NCBI RefSeq assembly: GCF_002893625.1
Contig: NZ_PKMZ01000006.1
Coordinates: 120,978 to 184,977, forward strand
Direction: 5' to 3'
Origin: Mangrovicella endophytica
GTDB taxonomy: Bacteria > Pseudomonadota > Alphaproteobacteria > Rhizobiales > Rhizobiaceae
Length of the DNA stretch: 64,000 nucleotides
Positions 25,888 through 34,421 of the stretch are shown here, in pieces (position 1 is the first letter of the stretch; each line of letters opens with the position of its first letter). A program made the translations under genes and the position numbers. Below the pieces are notes generated by a model. That model worked only from the letters and a program-made list of their open reading frames with translations, was not told the origin of the DNA and did not search any database.

Positions 25888-26186
25888 TCACATTCCGCGA
25901 GACGACGAGGACTCCGGTGCCTGGAATCCTTCTAGACTGGCGGAAATAGACAGGCTGCACGTTGTGGAAAGTGGTCAGGCAACCGAATTATATTGCCGTC
26001 GCAACGTGTTGAGGGGCGGCTTTGAGCTTGATGCGGCCGCATGGTCGCGCTCCGCGCCTCGAAAAGGGCATGCTCTGAAGGCCGCGGGGCCGGAGAATTG
26101 ACGCTAAATGCAGGGCTCGTTTGTCACTGCACCGCCGCTGGTGTAGAGAGCCCGCTTTCAGGACACGTCTGGGCTGGATCGGCTTC
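25888..26186. other. Divergent intergenic region between the cytochrome gene and murA
   Basis: 299 bases that should contain promoters for both the molybdenum hydroxylase operon (leftward) and murA (rightward). An AT-rich patch around 25985-25995 could hold a -10 element, but I cannot define a promoter with confidence. No RNA gene or convincing ORF was seen. Confidence 0.4.
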
Positions 26187-27476
26187 ATGGATCGCATTCG
26201 CATTCGCGGCGGCAATACGCTTAACGGGACGATCCCGATCTCGGGCGCGAAGAATGCCACGCTGCCGCTGATGATCGCCTCGCTCCTGACGGACGACACG
26301 CTGACGCTGGAGAACGTGCCGCATCTCGCCGATGTCGAGCAGCTGATCCGCATTCTCGGCAACCACGGCGTCGACTACGCTGTCAGCGGCAAGCGTCTGC
26401 GGCACGATCCCGGCAGCGGCCGCACCATCCACTTCACCGCCCGCACCATCGTCGACACGACCGCTCCTTACGAGCTCGTGTCGAAGATGCGCGCGAGCTT
26501 CTGGGTCATCGGCCCGCTGCTCGCCCGCATGCACAAGGCGCGGGTCTCGCTGCCGGGGGGCTGCGCCATCGGCACGCGTCCGGTCGACCTCTTCATCGAT
26601 GGGCTGCGGGCGCTTGGCGCCACGATCGACATCGACAATGGCTATGTCGTCGCCGAGGCCAAAGGGGGCCTCGTCGGCAACCGCTACGTCTTCCCCAAGG
26701 TGTCGGTGGGCGCCACCCACGTCATGATGATGGCCGCCTCGCTCGCCAAGGGCGAGACGGTGATCGAGAACGCCGCGCGCGAGCCTGAGATCGTCGATCT
26801 CGCTCGCTGCCTCAACGCGATGGGCGCCAGGATCAGCGGCGCCGGTACGCCGACCCTGACGATCGAAGGCGTCGAGGCGCTGTCCGGTGCCCGTCACCGT
26901 GTGCTGCCTGACCGTATCGAGACCGGCACCTATGCCATGGCAGTGGCGATGACCGGCGGCGACGTGACGCTGGAAGGCACCAGCGTCGATCTTCTGCAGT
27001 CGGCGCTGTCCGCGCTGACCACTGCAGGTGCCGCGATCGAGGCGACGCCGACCGGCGTGCGAGTGATGCGCAACGGTGGCGGTATCCATCCGGTCGACGT
27101 CATCACCGATCCGTATCCGGGCTTCCCGACCGACCTGCAGGCGCAGTTCATGGCGTTGATGACGCGCTCGGATGGCGTCGCACACATCACCGAGACCATC
27201 TTCGAGAACCGCTTCATGCATGTTCAGGAGCTGGCGCGCCTCGGTGCCAAGATCTCGCTGTCCGGCCAGGTCGCGACCATTGAGGGCGTGACGCGGCTGA
27301 CTGGCGCCCCGGTGATGGCGACGGACCTGCGCGCCTCCGTCTCGCTCGTCATCGCCGGGCTGGTGGCCGAGGGCGATACGATGGTCAGCCGCGTCTACCA
27401 TCTCGATCGCGGCTTCGAGCGCCTGGAGGAGAAGCTTGGCGCCTGCGGCGCGGAGATCGAACGCATCTCGTCCTGA
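26187..27476 (+). CDS. murA: UDP-N-acetylglucosamine 1-carboxyvinyltransferase
   Basis: This enzyme transfers enolpyruvate from PEP to UDP-GlcNAc, the first committed step of peptidoglycan synthesis, in the cytoplasm. The 429-residue product starts [20 protein letters not shown] with [10 protein letters not shown] after it, and carries the fosfomycin-target loop [19 protein letters not shown] with its active Cys. The frame is open upstream to 26121, but ATG 26187 matches the conserved N-terminus. It is followed by a perfect hairpin and then infA. Confidence 0.96.
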   Translation: MDRIRIRGGNTLNGTIPISGAKNATLPLMIASLLTDDTLTLENVPHLADVEQLIRILGNHGVDYAVSGKRLRHDPGSGRTIHFTARTIVDTTAPYELVSKMRASFWVIGPLLARMHKARVSLPGGCAIGTRPVDLFIDGLRALGATIDIDNGYVVAEAKGGLVGNRYVFPKVSVGATHVMMMAASLAKGETVIENAAREPEIVDLARCLNAMGARISGAGTPTLTIEGVEALSGARHRVLPDRIETGTYAMAVAMTGGDVTLEGTSVDLLQSALSALTTAGAAIEATPTGVRVMRNGGGIHPVDVITDPYPGFPTDLQAQFMALMTRSDGVAHITETIFENRFMHVQELARLGAKISLSGQVATIEGVTRLTGAPVMATDLRASVSLVIAGLVAEGDTMVSRVYHLDRGFERLEEKLGACGAEIERISS

Positions 27477-27515
27477 CGCGGCGGCTGCAACGCCGAGTGC
27501 TTCATCGCTGAACTT

Positions 27516-27546
27516 GAACGCCGCGATATTGCTTTTCGCGGCGTTC
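27516..27546 (+). terminator. Perfect 10-bp hairpin between murA and infA
   Basis: GAACGCCGCG (27516-27525) pairs exactly with CGCGGCGTTC (27537-27546) around an 11-base AT-rich loop, 40 bases after murA. The downstream strand has no U-run, so the structure may stop transcription only partly or stabilise the murA 3' end. Confidence 0.55.
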
Positions 27547-27658
27547 GACATGATCTAGAGCACATCCAGCAAATTCGTCCCCGCTGTTTCCGCAGCGATA
27601 CTTGATCCCAGACGGTGGCGCGCCTTCGCTCCTCCGCTCATGCAAGGTTTCGATCCGA

Positions 27659-27877
27659 ATGGCAAAAGAAGAAGTTCTCGAGTTCCCGGGCGTGGTGACC
27701 GAGCTGCTCCCCAATGCGACCTTCCGCATCAAGCTCGAGAACAACCACGAGATCATCGCTCACACGGCAGGCCGCATGCGCAAGAACCGCATCCGCGTTC
27801 TCACGGGTGATAAGGTCCTCGTCGAGATGACGCCCTACGACCTGACCAAGGGTCGCATCACCTATCGCTTCAAGTAA
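27659..27877 (+). CDS. infA: Translation initiation factor IF-1
   Basis: The 72-residue product is a complete IF-1: [40 protein letters not shown] and [20 protein letters not shown], i.e. a single S1-like OB fold. It binds the ribosomal A site during initiation. The frame is open upstream to 27602; ATG 27659 fixes the standard N-terminus, with AAGG about 12 bases ahead. It is followed 20 bases later by maf, an arrangement common in alphaproteobacteria. Confidence 0.97.
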   Translation: MAKEEVLEFPGVVTELLPNATFRIKLENNHEIIAHTAGRMRKNRIRVLTGDKVLVEMTPYDLTKGRITYRFK

Positions 27878-27897
27878 TCCGTATCGTAGGCCGTCCC

Positions 27898-28542
27898 ATG
27901 GCTGAGCCGCGTCGACTGGTTCTTGCCTCCGCCTCGCCGCGACGGCTCGAACTGCTGCAGCAGGCCGGAATCGAGCCGGAGCGCCTGCTGCCCGCCGATC
28001 TCGACGAGACGCCGGAGCGCAACGAGCATCCGCGCTCGCTCGCCAAGCGCCTGTCCAAGGCGAAGGCGGAAGCCGCGATGGTGGTGCTGAAGGAGCGCGG
28101 CGAGGCCGAAGGGCGCCTCGTGCTCGCGGCCGACACGGTCGTCTCCGTCGGCCGGCAGATCATGCCGAAGGCCGAATTGATCGAGGATGCCGTCGCCAAT
28201 CTGCGCACGCTCTCCGGGCGCACGCATCGCGTCTATACCGGTGTCTGCCTGCTGACGCCGAACGGGCGGCTGCGCCAGCGTCTCGTGGAGACGCGCGTCC
28301 GCTTCAAGCGCTTGTCGCGACAGGATATCGAGAGCTATACGGCCTCCGGGGAGTGGCGCGGCAAGGCAGGTGGCTATGCCATCCAGGGGCTGGCCGGCAG
28401 TTTCGTCGTCCGCCTCGTCGGCTCCTACACCAACGTCGTCGGCCTGCCGCTCTATGAGGCGATCGCGCTTCTCGGCGGCGAGGGCTTCGACATCCATGCC
28501 CGCTGGCGCGCCGGCGGCGCGGGTGAGCCCGGCGAAGGCTGA
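27898..28542 (+). CDS. maf: Maf family nucleoside triphosphate pyrophosphatase
   Basis: A 214-residue Maf protein. The signature [19 protein letters not shown] is at the N-terminus, followed by the [11 protein letters not shown] helix, [17 protein letters not shown] with the catalytic Asp, [13 protein letters not shown] and [13 protein letters not shown]. Maf proteins hydrolyse non-canonical or modified NTPs (or dTTP/UTP) to monophosphates and have been linked to septum control. It sits between infA and yacG, a classic alphaproteobacterial trio. Confidence 0.94.
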   Translation: MAEPRRLVLASASPRRLELLQQAGIEPERLLPADLDETPERNEHPRSLAKRLSKAKAEAAMVVLKERGEAEGRLVLAADTVVSVGRQIMPKAELIEDAVANLRTLSGRTHRVYTGVCLLTPNGRLRQRLVETRVRFKRLSRQDIESYTASGEWRGKAGGYAIQGLAGSFVVRLVGSYTNVVGLPLYEAIALLGGEGFDIHARWRAGGAGEPGEG

Positions 28543-28551
28543 AGCCAGGTC

Positions 28552-28752
28552 ATGGCTGCGACGATCACTGCCCTGCGCCCCAAGCGCAAATGTCCCGAAT
28601 GCGGGCGGGCGTCCGACCGGGCGAGCTTTCCCTTTTGCTCGCCGCGCTGCAAGGATGTCGATCTCAATCGCTGGCTGAGCGGCTCCTACGTCATCGCCGC
28701 CTCCGAAGAGGAGCCGTCCGAGCCGGAAGGCGAGGGCGGCGAAACGCGCTGA
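28552..28752 (+). CDS. yacG: DNA gyrase inhibitor YacG, zinc-binding
   Basis: A 66-residue protein with the YacG zinc ribbon: [20 protein letters not shown] gives four Cys ligands, followed by the [15 protein letters not shown] tail that contacts GyrB in the E. coli protein. The C-terminal end is acidic. It starts nine bases after maf, so the two are co-translated. It is expected to block DNA binding by gyrase. Confidence 0.93.
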   Translation: MAATITALRPKRKCPECGRASDRASFPFCSPRCKDVDLNRWLSGSYVIAASEEEPSEPEGEGGETR

Positions 28753-29078
28753 CCGTCTCAATCCCGCATTCAAGCGCGGCAGCCTGACCGTCGCGTCGAT
28801 CCGGAAGCGGCCGCGCGCGGCTGGCGGATTGTCTGTTGCGTGGCTCGGATGCGGAAAGAAAAAGGGGCGCGACCAGTTTGAGGGGTGTGCGATCGCGCCC
28901 CGTTGAGCATGAGATCAGCCTCGGGCTGCTTCTCTATAGAACATCGTATGGTTGCCTGCTTGTCCGAAGCTTGGATCGTGTCTCGATCGGCGCGATGGAT
29001 GCGGCGAGTCCCACCCGAGGCTCTCGTGACGGACCCGTCTGTGGATGATCGCGAGCCCGCCGCGAGGCGAGCGTACGC
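28753..29078. other. Intergenic region between yacG and the BTLCP gene
   Basis: 326 bases between convergent genes. It contains one clear leftward terminator (28856-28901). I looked for a tRNA gene, which often follows yacG in rhizobia, and saw none. No convincing ORF. Confidence 0.5.
28856..28901 (-). terminator. Intrinsic terminator for the leftward BTLCP gene
   Basis: GGGGCGCGA (28864-28872) and TCGCGCCCC (28893-28901) form a perfect 9-bp stem. On the minus strand the stem is followed by a CCCCTTTTTCTTT-type U-run (the A-run at 28856-28863), so it is a rho-independent terminator about 180 bases beyond the BTLCP stop codon. Confidence 0.8.
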
Positions 29079-29699
29079 CTACTTCTTCAGCGCGCCGACC
29101 AGCACGTCCTCGCCCGTATCCTCGATGCTGATCCAGAGGCCGGGATTCCGCACGCTCTGGCGCTTGAGGTAGGTGTAGGACGTCTCCTTCCACAGCCGGA
29201 TGCGCCAATCGAGATTGTCCAGTTCGAAGTCGCCATGGGTGGTGCGCAGGGTCAGGATCGCGTGGCCCGTACCATCCCGCTTCTTCACCACCGTCATCAG
29301 CAGATTGGAGAGGGCGACGCCCATCTTGTTGAGGCGGCGGCGCTTCTCCAGCGCGTAGTCCTCGCAGTCGCCAGCACCCGTCGTGGGATAGTCCCAATGC
29401 TCCTCGACGCCGAAGGCTTCGCGGTCCGAGCGCGGCTTGATTTCGGCATTGGTGGCAATGTTGACGGCCGAAATGGCGGCGATGAGCGTCGGTGTCAGTT
29501 CCAGGGGATCGTCGAGGCCGGGGCTGGTGACGGCCTGGCATTCGGATGGATTAGCCAGGCAGAAGCGGTAGTGGCCGATCGGCTGCGTGGTGGCCTTGCC
29601 TACGGTCATGAAAGCATCGCGGGCTTCAGCGAGCGTGTTGCTCGAGAAGAAGCTCAAGACGAGCAAAGCCGTGGCGCCAAATGCGCGAACTGCACCCAT
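29079..29699 (-). CDS. Bacterial transglutaminase-like cysteine proteinase (BTLCP/LapG-like)
   Basis: A 206-residue exported protein with signal peptide AFGATALLVLSFFSSNTLAEA. The catalytic triad is visible as GAGDCEDYALEKRR (Cys), GTGHAILTLRT (His) and FELDNLDWRI (Asp). LapG, the best-known member, is a periplasmic protease controlled by cyclic di-GMP that cuts a large adhesin from the cell surface; no LapD or adhesin gene is nearby here. The frame extends to 29756, but ATG 29699 directly precedes the signal peptide. A clear terminator follows the gene. Confidence 0.9.
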   Translation of the reverse strand: MGAVRAFGATALLVLSFFSSNTLAEARDAFMTVGKATTQPIGHYRFCLANPSECQAVTSPGLDDPLELTPTLIAAISAVNIATNAEIKPRSDREAFGVEEHWDYPTTGAGDCEDYALEKRRRLNKMGVALSNLLMTVVKKRDGTGHAILTLRTTHGDFELDNLDWRIRLWKETSYTYLKRQSVRNPGLWISIEDTGEDVLVGALKK

Positions 29700-29999
29700 T
29701 CCAGACCCCCGCCATGACCGGCTTATTCTTGTTTGTTGGGAGGATGGTGAGTGCAATGCGGGAGGGTGTCAACGCACCGGCAGGCGGCTGAATCGGGTTG
29801 CGAGAGCTTGACGTAAGTTAGACACGCCCTAATCCGGCGCGGCGATGGCCTCGGGCGCTGTGTAACAGTTGGTTAACGGCCATAAAGCATTGAACGTGCT
29901 AGATAAAATTGTTAACGGATGCTTATGTGACCACGCTGCAACAATGCTCGCATTTCAAGCAGAATCATGGTGTGAGGATGGAACCAACTGCCGTTTGGC
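29700..29999. other. AT-richer intergenic region with two GTTAACGG repeats
   Basis: 300 bases between the BTLCP gene and the alpha/beta hydrolase gene, with lower GC than the surroundings in its second half. GTTAACGG occurs at 29872-29879 and again at 29911-29918, 39 bases apart. I see no gene. A promoter for the BTLCP gene is expected at its left end. Confidence 0.45.
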
Positions 30000-30794
30000 T
30001 CAGCCGGCACCTTCCATCAGATCGATGATCGCTCTTTTCATCCGGTCCAGATCCTGCGGGCGAGACAGGCGATGATCGCCATCGCGAATAAGCGTCAGAA
30101 TGACACCGTCGGCCGGCAGATGGCTGACTAGGTCCAGCGCGTGACTATAGGGCACATCGGCATCCATCATCCCCTGGATGATGTGGATGGAGCAGCCCGT
30201 CTCGATGACCCCCTCCATCACCCTGTTGCGGCGCCCGTCCTCGATCAGTTCACGCGTAAAGATGTCCGTGCCGCCGTAATCCGACGGCTGGCTCACCAAG
30301 CCGTCGCGCTCGAGCGCGGCGCGATGTTCGTCGGTCAGCCGGGGCTCGATGAGCCGCTCGGTGAAATCGGGCGCGGGCGCGAGCAGCAGGAGACCGCGCA
30401 CCCTGGCGCCGGAACCAGCTGCGCGCAAATCGGCGATCAGGCGGAGCGCAATCCAGGCGCCCATCGACGAGCCTGCGATGACGAGCGGCCCGTTCGTCAC
30501 CGTCCGCGCGACGGCCATTGCTTCCTCGGTCCAGCGACTGATCGTGCCATCCTCGAAGCGGCCCCCCGATTCGCCATGGCCGGAATAATCGAAGCGGCAG
30601 AAGCCTAAGCCTCTCTGTGCGCATAGCTCGGCCAGCGCTTCGGCCTTGCTGCCACGCATGTCGGATCGGTAGCCCCCGAGCCACAGGACGCTCGGAGTGT
30701 GGCCGTCGAGGCGACGGTAAGCGATGCGTCGCAAGGCTTCGCCGGTGCCGACATCGAGGAAGCGCGGCGCCTCAGTGGTCGTGTCCGTCGTCAT
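30000..30794 (-). CDS. Alpha/beta hydrolase
   Basis: A 264-residue hydrolase of the serine type. The nucleophile elbow is GSSMGAWIALR, the oxyanion loop VLWLGGYRSDMRGSKAEAL, FDYSGHGESGG is a typical lid-side motif, and a late acid and His are in QGMMDADVPYSHAL and RDGDHRLSRP. It probably cleaves an ester or thioester; the substrate cannot be told. ATG 30794 was chosen with GGAG about 10 bases ahead; the frame continues to 30848. It is divergent from the infC operon. Confidence 0.88.
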   Translation of the reverse strand: MTTDTTTEAPRFLDVGTGEALRRIAYRRLDGHTPSVLWLGGYRSDMRGSKAEALAELCAQRGLGFCRFDYSGHGESGGRFEDGTISRWTEEAMAVARTVTNGPLVIAGSSMGAWIALRLIADLRAAGSGARVRGLLLLAPAPDFTERLIEPRLTDEHRAALERDGLVSQPSDYGGTDIFTRELIEDGRRNRVMEGVIETGCSIHIIQGMMDADVPYSHALDLVSHLPADGVILTLIRDGDHRLSRPQDLDRMKRAIIDLMEGAG

Positions 30795-31071
30795 CGGAAA
30801 AGTCTCCGCCGCCAGTTTTCTTGTCGTCGCGGCGTGAAAGCTGCGCATGGACGTGTTATATGGTGTGCGAACCGGAGCATGCCGGAACGACAGCTCGACC
30901 TCCGCGCTCGCGCGGAACGGGGCCGCCTCCCGACTGTTCTGCTATATCGGCATCTGCGCTGGCCGGGCAAACGCTGCTTGAAGGAAGTGGCGATCTTGTG
31001 CTGCAGCAGCTGAGATTGCCGGCAGCGGACCCCGATTCGACGCAAGTCGTGAACAACAGGAGAGAACGACC

Positions 31072-31611
31072 ATTCGCAGGCCATTTCGTGCGCAGACGGT
31101 CCAGAAGGAAGGGCCGCGTTCCAATCGGGACATCCGGGTTCCGATGGTACAGCTCATCGATGCCGAGGGACAGAATCTTGGCCAGACGCCGACGCAGGAC
31201 GCGTTGGCCATGGCGGAGGAGGCCGGCCTTGATCTCGTCGAGATCGTGCCGACCGCAAACCCGCCGGTCTGCAAGATCCTCGACCTCGGCAAGCTGAAAT
31301 ACGAAGGTCAGAAGAAGGCGGCCGAACAGCGCCGTCGTCAGAAGATCGTCGAGGTGAAGGAAATCAAGATGCGTCCGAATATCGACGATCATGATTACGA
31401 CACCAAGATGAAGGCGGTGCGGCGCTTCTTCGACGAAGGCGACAAGGTCAAGGTGACCCTGCGCTTCCGCGGTCGCGAGATGGCGCACCAGGAGCTCGGC
31501 ATGCAGCTTCTGAACCGCGTCCGTGAGGAGACCGCCGACATCTCCAAGGTGGAAGCCGAGCCGAAGCTCGAAGGCCGCCAGATGATGATGGTGCTGGCGC
31601 CCCGCGCCTGA
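31072..31611 (+). CDS. infC: Translation initiation factor IF-3, ATT start codon
   Basis: The protein is IF-3: an N-terminal domain ending [20 protein letters not shown], linker and C-terminal domain [20 protein letters not shown]. The first ATG (31144) would remove the conserved N-terminus, which is encoded upstream in the same frame as RRPFRA...[15 protein letters not shown]. The frame starts at ATT (31072-31074), eight bases after the ribosome site AGGAGA (31058-31063), giving 179 residues. E. coli infC also starts with AUU, which lets IF-3 restrict its own translation by rejecting non-AUG starts. It heads the infC-rpmI-rplT group. Confidence 0.92.
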   Translation: MRRPFRAQTVQKEGPRSNRDIRVPMVQLIDAEGQNLGQTPTQDALAMAEEAGLDLVEIVPTANPPVCKILDLGKLKYEGQKKAAEQRRRQKIVEVKEIKMRPNIDDHDYDTKMKAVRRFFDEGDKVKVTLRFRGREMAHQELGMQLLNRVREETADISKVEAEPKLEGRQMMMVLAPRA

Positions 31612-31845
31612 TCATGACCATTCCGCCGCGCCAGCGGCGGTACTCACGCTGATGCAGCTCTGCGCCGCGGCTTGTTTTCGCGGCGCTCCGCCGCTATAAG
31701 CGCGCCGTTCAAGCGGACCGACCGGCAGGGCATGCCGTGGCGGTCCGGAATGCTGTCGCGACATCAAGACATCGACAGGTCTGGCGGCGCTCCGTTCTCA
31801 TCGGGCGAGGCACCGTTCGTCGCGATCCTGACCAAGGAGAGCAAA
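31612..31845 (+). promoter_or_regulatory. Structured infC-rpmI spacer
   Basis: This 234-base spacer holds two stable stems: CCGCCG/CGGCGG at 31623-31640 and a perfect 8-bp GCGCCGCG/CGCGGCGC pair (31662-31669 with 31679-31686) around a U-rich loop. In E. coli and Bacillus, ribosomal protein L20 represses rpmI-rplT by binding a leader structure. The same role is possible here but not shown by sequence. Confidence 0.5.
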
Positions 31846-32046
31846 ATGCCCAAGATGAAGACCAAGTCGAGCGCCAAGAAGCGCTTCAAGATGACGGCCT
31901 CCGGCCAGGTGAAGGCCCAGCCGGCAGGCAAGCGCCATGGCATGATCAAGCGCTCCAACGACTTCATCCGCAACGCGCGCGGGACGATGATCCTGTCCGA
32001 TGCCGATGCGAAGATCGTGAAGATTTACATGCCGTACAACCGCTGA
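31846..32046 (+). CDS. rpmI: 50S ribosomal protein L35
   Basis: The 66-residue product is a complete L35: [39 protein letters not shown] and the [11 protein letters not shown] tail. ATG 31846 is preceded by AAGGAG; the frame is open upstream but has no related sequence. It lies after infC and 32 bases before rplT, the usual order. Confidence 0.96.
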   Translation: MPKMKTKSSAKKRFKMTASGQVKAQPAGKRHGMIKRSNDFIRNARGTMILSDADAKIVKIYMPYNR

Positions 32047-32078
32047 GCGGCCGGCAGACGAGATCAAGGAGCTAGATC

Positions 32079-32495
32079 ATGGCACGTGTTAAGAGGGGCG
32101 TGACGTCCCACGCCAAGCACAAGAAGGTCCTGAAGCAAGCCAAGGGCTTCTACGGGCGCCGCAAGAACACCATCCGCGCCGCCAAGGCCGCCGTCGACCG
32201 CGCCAAGCAGTATGCGACGCGTGACCGCCGCACCAAGAAGCGCAACTTCCGCGCTCTCTGGATCCAGCGCATCAACGCCGCGGTCCGTGAGCATGGCCTG
32301 ACCTACGGCCGTTTCATCGACGGTCTGAACAAGGCCGGCATCGAGATCGACCGCAAGGTTCTCTCCGATATCGCCATCCACGAGCCCGAGGTCTTTGCGA
32401 GCCTCTGCGAGCAGGCTAAGGCGTCGCTGGCCTATCTCAAGGACGGCAACGACAACGCCTATGAGCGGGCTGTCGGCGAGAAGCAGGCGGCCTGA
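32079..32495 (+). CDS. rplT: 50S ribosomal protein L20
   Basis: The 138-residue product begins [20 protein letters not shown] and continues [20 protein letters not shown], the hallmark basic N-terminal extension of L20, with [20 protein letters not shown] in the globular part. A GGAG lies upstream. L20 organises 23S rRNA early in 50S assembly and commonly represses its own operon. The C-terminal tail is about 18 residues longer than the E. coli protein, as in many alphaproteobacteria. An intrinsic terminator follows. Confidence 0.97.
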   Translation: MARVKRGVTSHAKHKKVLKQAKGFYGRRKNTIRAAKAAVDRAKQYATRDRRTKKRNFRALWIQRINAAVREHGLTYGRFIDGLNKAGIEIDRKVLSDIAIHEPEVFASLCEQAKASLAYLKDGNDNAYERAVGEKQAA

Positions 32496-32526
32496 GGCCG
32501 CACGCTCGACGCGACTGGAATGATCG

Positions 32527-32567
32527 AGGCCTGCGGCGCCGAAGGGCGACGCAGGCCTTTTGCTTTT
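32527..32567 (+). terminator. Intrinsic terminator after rplT
   Basis: AGGCCTGCG (32527-32535) and CGCAGGCCT (32550-32558) form a perfect 9-bp stem with a 14-base loop, followed by a T-rich tract (TTTTGCTTTT). It closes the infC-rpmI-rplT unit, 32 bases after rplT. Confidence 0.85.
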
Positions 32568-32670
32568 GAGGAGCCGGGTTGGCGGATGTGCCGCCCTGGG
32601 TTAGGAGCCTTGCCAACGGGCCGGCGGCAAGCCGGCAGACGTGTCAGGGCCTGCAACGGAGTATCGTCCC

Positions 32671-33753
32671 GTGAGTGATGCGAACGCGCTGGAAGCGGAG
32701 ATTGTCGCGAGCGTCGCGGCGGCGGCTGACGAAGCGTCGCTCGAAACGATCAGAGTCGCCGAGCTCGGCAAGAAGGGTCGTATCTCCGAGCTTCTCAAAG
32801 GCCTCGGCAAGATGAGCCCGGACGAACGCCGCACTGAGGGCCCGCGTCTGAACGGTCTGCGCGACCGGGTGCAGGAGGCGATCTCAGCGCGTCGCGAGAC
32901 CCTCGCCGACGCCGGCATCGCCGAGCGCCTCGCGGCCGAGCGCCTCGACGTCTCGCTTCCGGTTCGCCCAAGCCCGGCAGCCAAGGGACGGATCCACCCG
33001 ATTAGCCAGGTGATCGACGAGATCACCGCGATCTTCGCCGATATGGGCTTTGCGGTCGCCGAAGGCCCGGACATCGAGACGGACCACTACAACTTCACGG
33101 CCCTGAACTTCCCCGAAGGTCATCCCGCCCGCGAGATGCACGACACCTTCTTCCTGAGGGCCGACGCAGCGGGCGAGCGCAAGCTGCTGCGCACCCACAC
33201 CTCGCCAGTGCAGATCCATACGATGGAGCGGCAGAAGCCGCCGATCCGCATCGTCATTCCCGGCAAGACCTACCGGCAGGATTCCGACGCGACCCATTCG
33301 CCGATGTTCCACCAGGTGGAGGGGTTGGTCGTAGACAAGACGGCCAACGTCGCCAACATGAAGTGGGTGCTGGAGGAATTCTGCAAGGCGTTTTTCGAGG
33401 TGCCGTCGCTGAACATGCGCTTCCGCCCCTCCTTCTTCCCCTTCACCGAGCCGTCGCTGGAAGTCGATATCCAGTGCGACCGCTCGGGCGCCGAGGTGCG
33501 CTTCGGCGAGGGCAACGACTGGATGGAGATCCTCGGCTGCGGGATGGTGCATCCAAACGTGCTGCGCGGCGTCGGCCTCGATCCCGACGAGTATCAGGGC
33601 TTTGCCTGGGGCATGGGCATCGACCGCATCGCCATGCTGAAATACGGCATGCCGGACCTCAGGGCCTTCTTCGACGCCGATGTGCGCTGGATCGAGCACT
33701 ACGGCTTCCGGCCCCTTGACGTGCCGACGCTGTTTGGCGGCTTGAGTGCTTGA
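32671..33753 (+). CDS. pheS: Phenylalanyl-tRNA synthetase alpha subunit
   Basis: The 360-residue product has the N-terminal coiled-coil region and the class II catalytic core: [40 protein letters not shown], the motif-2 region [20 protein letters not shown] and motif 3 [21 protein letters not shown] chose GTG 32671 because GGAG (32658-32661) lies nine bases upstream and the length matches rhizobial PheS; GTG 32641 would add 10 residues. It charges tRNA-Phe together with PheT. The two genes are usually adjacent but here are separated by about 1.2 kb of other genes. Confidence 0.95.
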   Translation: MSDANALEAEIVASVAAAADEASLETIRVAELGKKGRISELLKGLGKMSPDERRTEGPRLNGLRDRVQEAISARRETLADAGIAERLAAERLDVSLPVRPSPAAKGRIHPISQVIDEITAIFADMGFAVAEGPDIETDHYNFTALNFPEGHPAREMHDTFFLRADAAGERKLLRTHTSPVQIHTMERQKPPIRIVIPGKTYRQDSDATHSPMFHQVEGLVVDKTANVANMKWVLEEFCKAFFEVPSLNMRFRPSFFPFTEPSLEVDIQCDRSGAEVRFGEGNDWMEILGCGMVHPNVLRGVGLDPDEYQGFAWGMGIDRIAMLKYGMPDLRAFFDADVRWIEHYGFRPLDVPTLFGGLSA

Positions 33754-33789
33754 TCTTTTCGTGGTGACGATCAGATAGGATGGAGCTTC

Positions 33790-34063
33790 GTGGATCTGGA
33801 GTGGGACGAGGCGAAGCGTCTGCAGACACTCCGGGAACGCGGTCTCGACTTCGCGGACGTTGTTCGCTTTGATCCGGCGTCCGTTCTGACCTTACGAGGA
33901 CAAACGCTTCGAGTACGGTGAACGCCGCTTCAACGCGATCGGCTATCTCGATGGTGTCCTGTGCACCTTCTGCTGGACGATGCGGGGACATCGCATGCGC
34001 ATCATCCCGATGAGGAAGGTCAATGACCGGGAACGCAGAGCCTACGCACGACAAGCGCTCTGA
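33790..34063 (+). pseudogene. brnT: BrnT-family toxin, frameshifted
   Basis: From GTG 33790 the frame reads DLEWDEAKRLQTLRERGLDF and ADVVRFDPASVLT, a typical BrnT start, then goes out of frame and stops at 33921. One base later in phase, the remainder continues from 33893 as YEDKRFEYGERRFNAIGYLD, then RGHRMRIIPMRKVNDRERRA, and ends at 34063. Removing one T from the TT at 33892-33893 restores a single 90-residue BrnT-like protein. BrnT is a ribonuclease toxin. The break leaves the antitoxin gene intact. A sequencing error is the main alternative. Confidence 0.8.
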
Positions 34064-34340
34064 GGAAGAGATCGAACGCGAAGCCTTTGAAGAGATCCCG
34101 GAATGGTCCGAGGCTGATTTTGCCCCCGCCCGTCCATTGCGGGAGATGTTTCCCGATCTGGCTGAGAACCTCGAGCGGCTGCGCGGCCAGCGCGGCCCGC
34201 AGAAGGCACCTACCAAGGAGCGGATCGGCTTGCGCATCGATCGCGAAGTCGTGGATCACTCCCGCCGCACGGGAACAGGGTGGCAATCTCGCATCAACGA
34301 CATTCTCGCAGCCTATGTACGGGAGCATGACGGCGGCTGA
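34023..34340 (+). CDS. brnA: BrnA-family antitoxin
   Basis: A 105-residue protein with the BrnA C-terminal ribbon-helix-helix-like region: RIGLRIDREVVDHSRRTGTG followed by WQSRINDILAAYV. The N-terminal half is acidic (RSEEEIEREAFEEIPEW) and would wrap the toxin. ATG 34023 follows GAGGAAGG closely and overlaps the end of the toxin gene. BrnA normally neutralises BrnT and represses the pair's promoter; here the toxin frame is broken, so it may be a leftover repressor or may act against BrnT proteins from other loci. Confidence 0.88.
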   Translation: MTGNAEPTHDKRSEEEIEREAFEEIPEWSEADFAPARPLREMFPDLAENLERLRGQRGPQKAPTKERIGLRIDREVVDHSRRTGTGWQSRINDILAAYVREHDGG

Positions 34341-34421
34341 ATTGCTAAACGGCCTACCTATCTGTTCCAGGGCCATCGGCCTCATCGACTGCCCCTGGTT
34401 GAAATCTGACCGGAGACATCT

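Noticed and set aside
28753..29078. tRNA-Phe gene after yacG
   Set aside because: Expected from gene order in some rhizobia, but no acceptor/anticodon-arm pattern was seen; only a leftward terminator is present.
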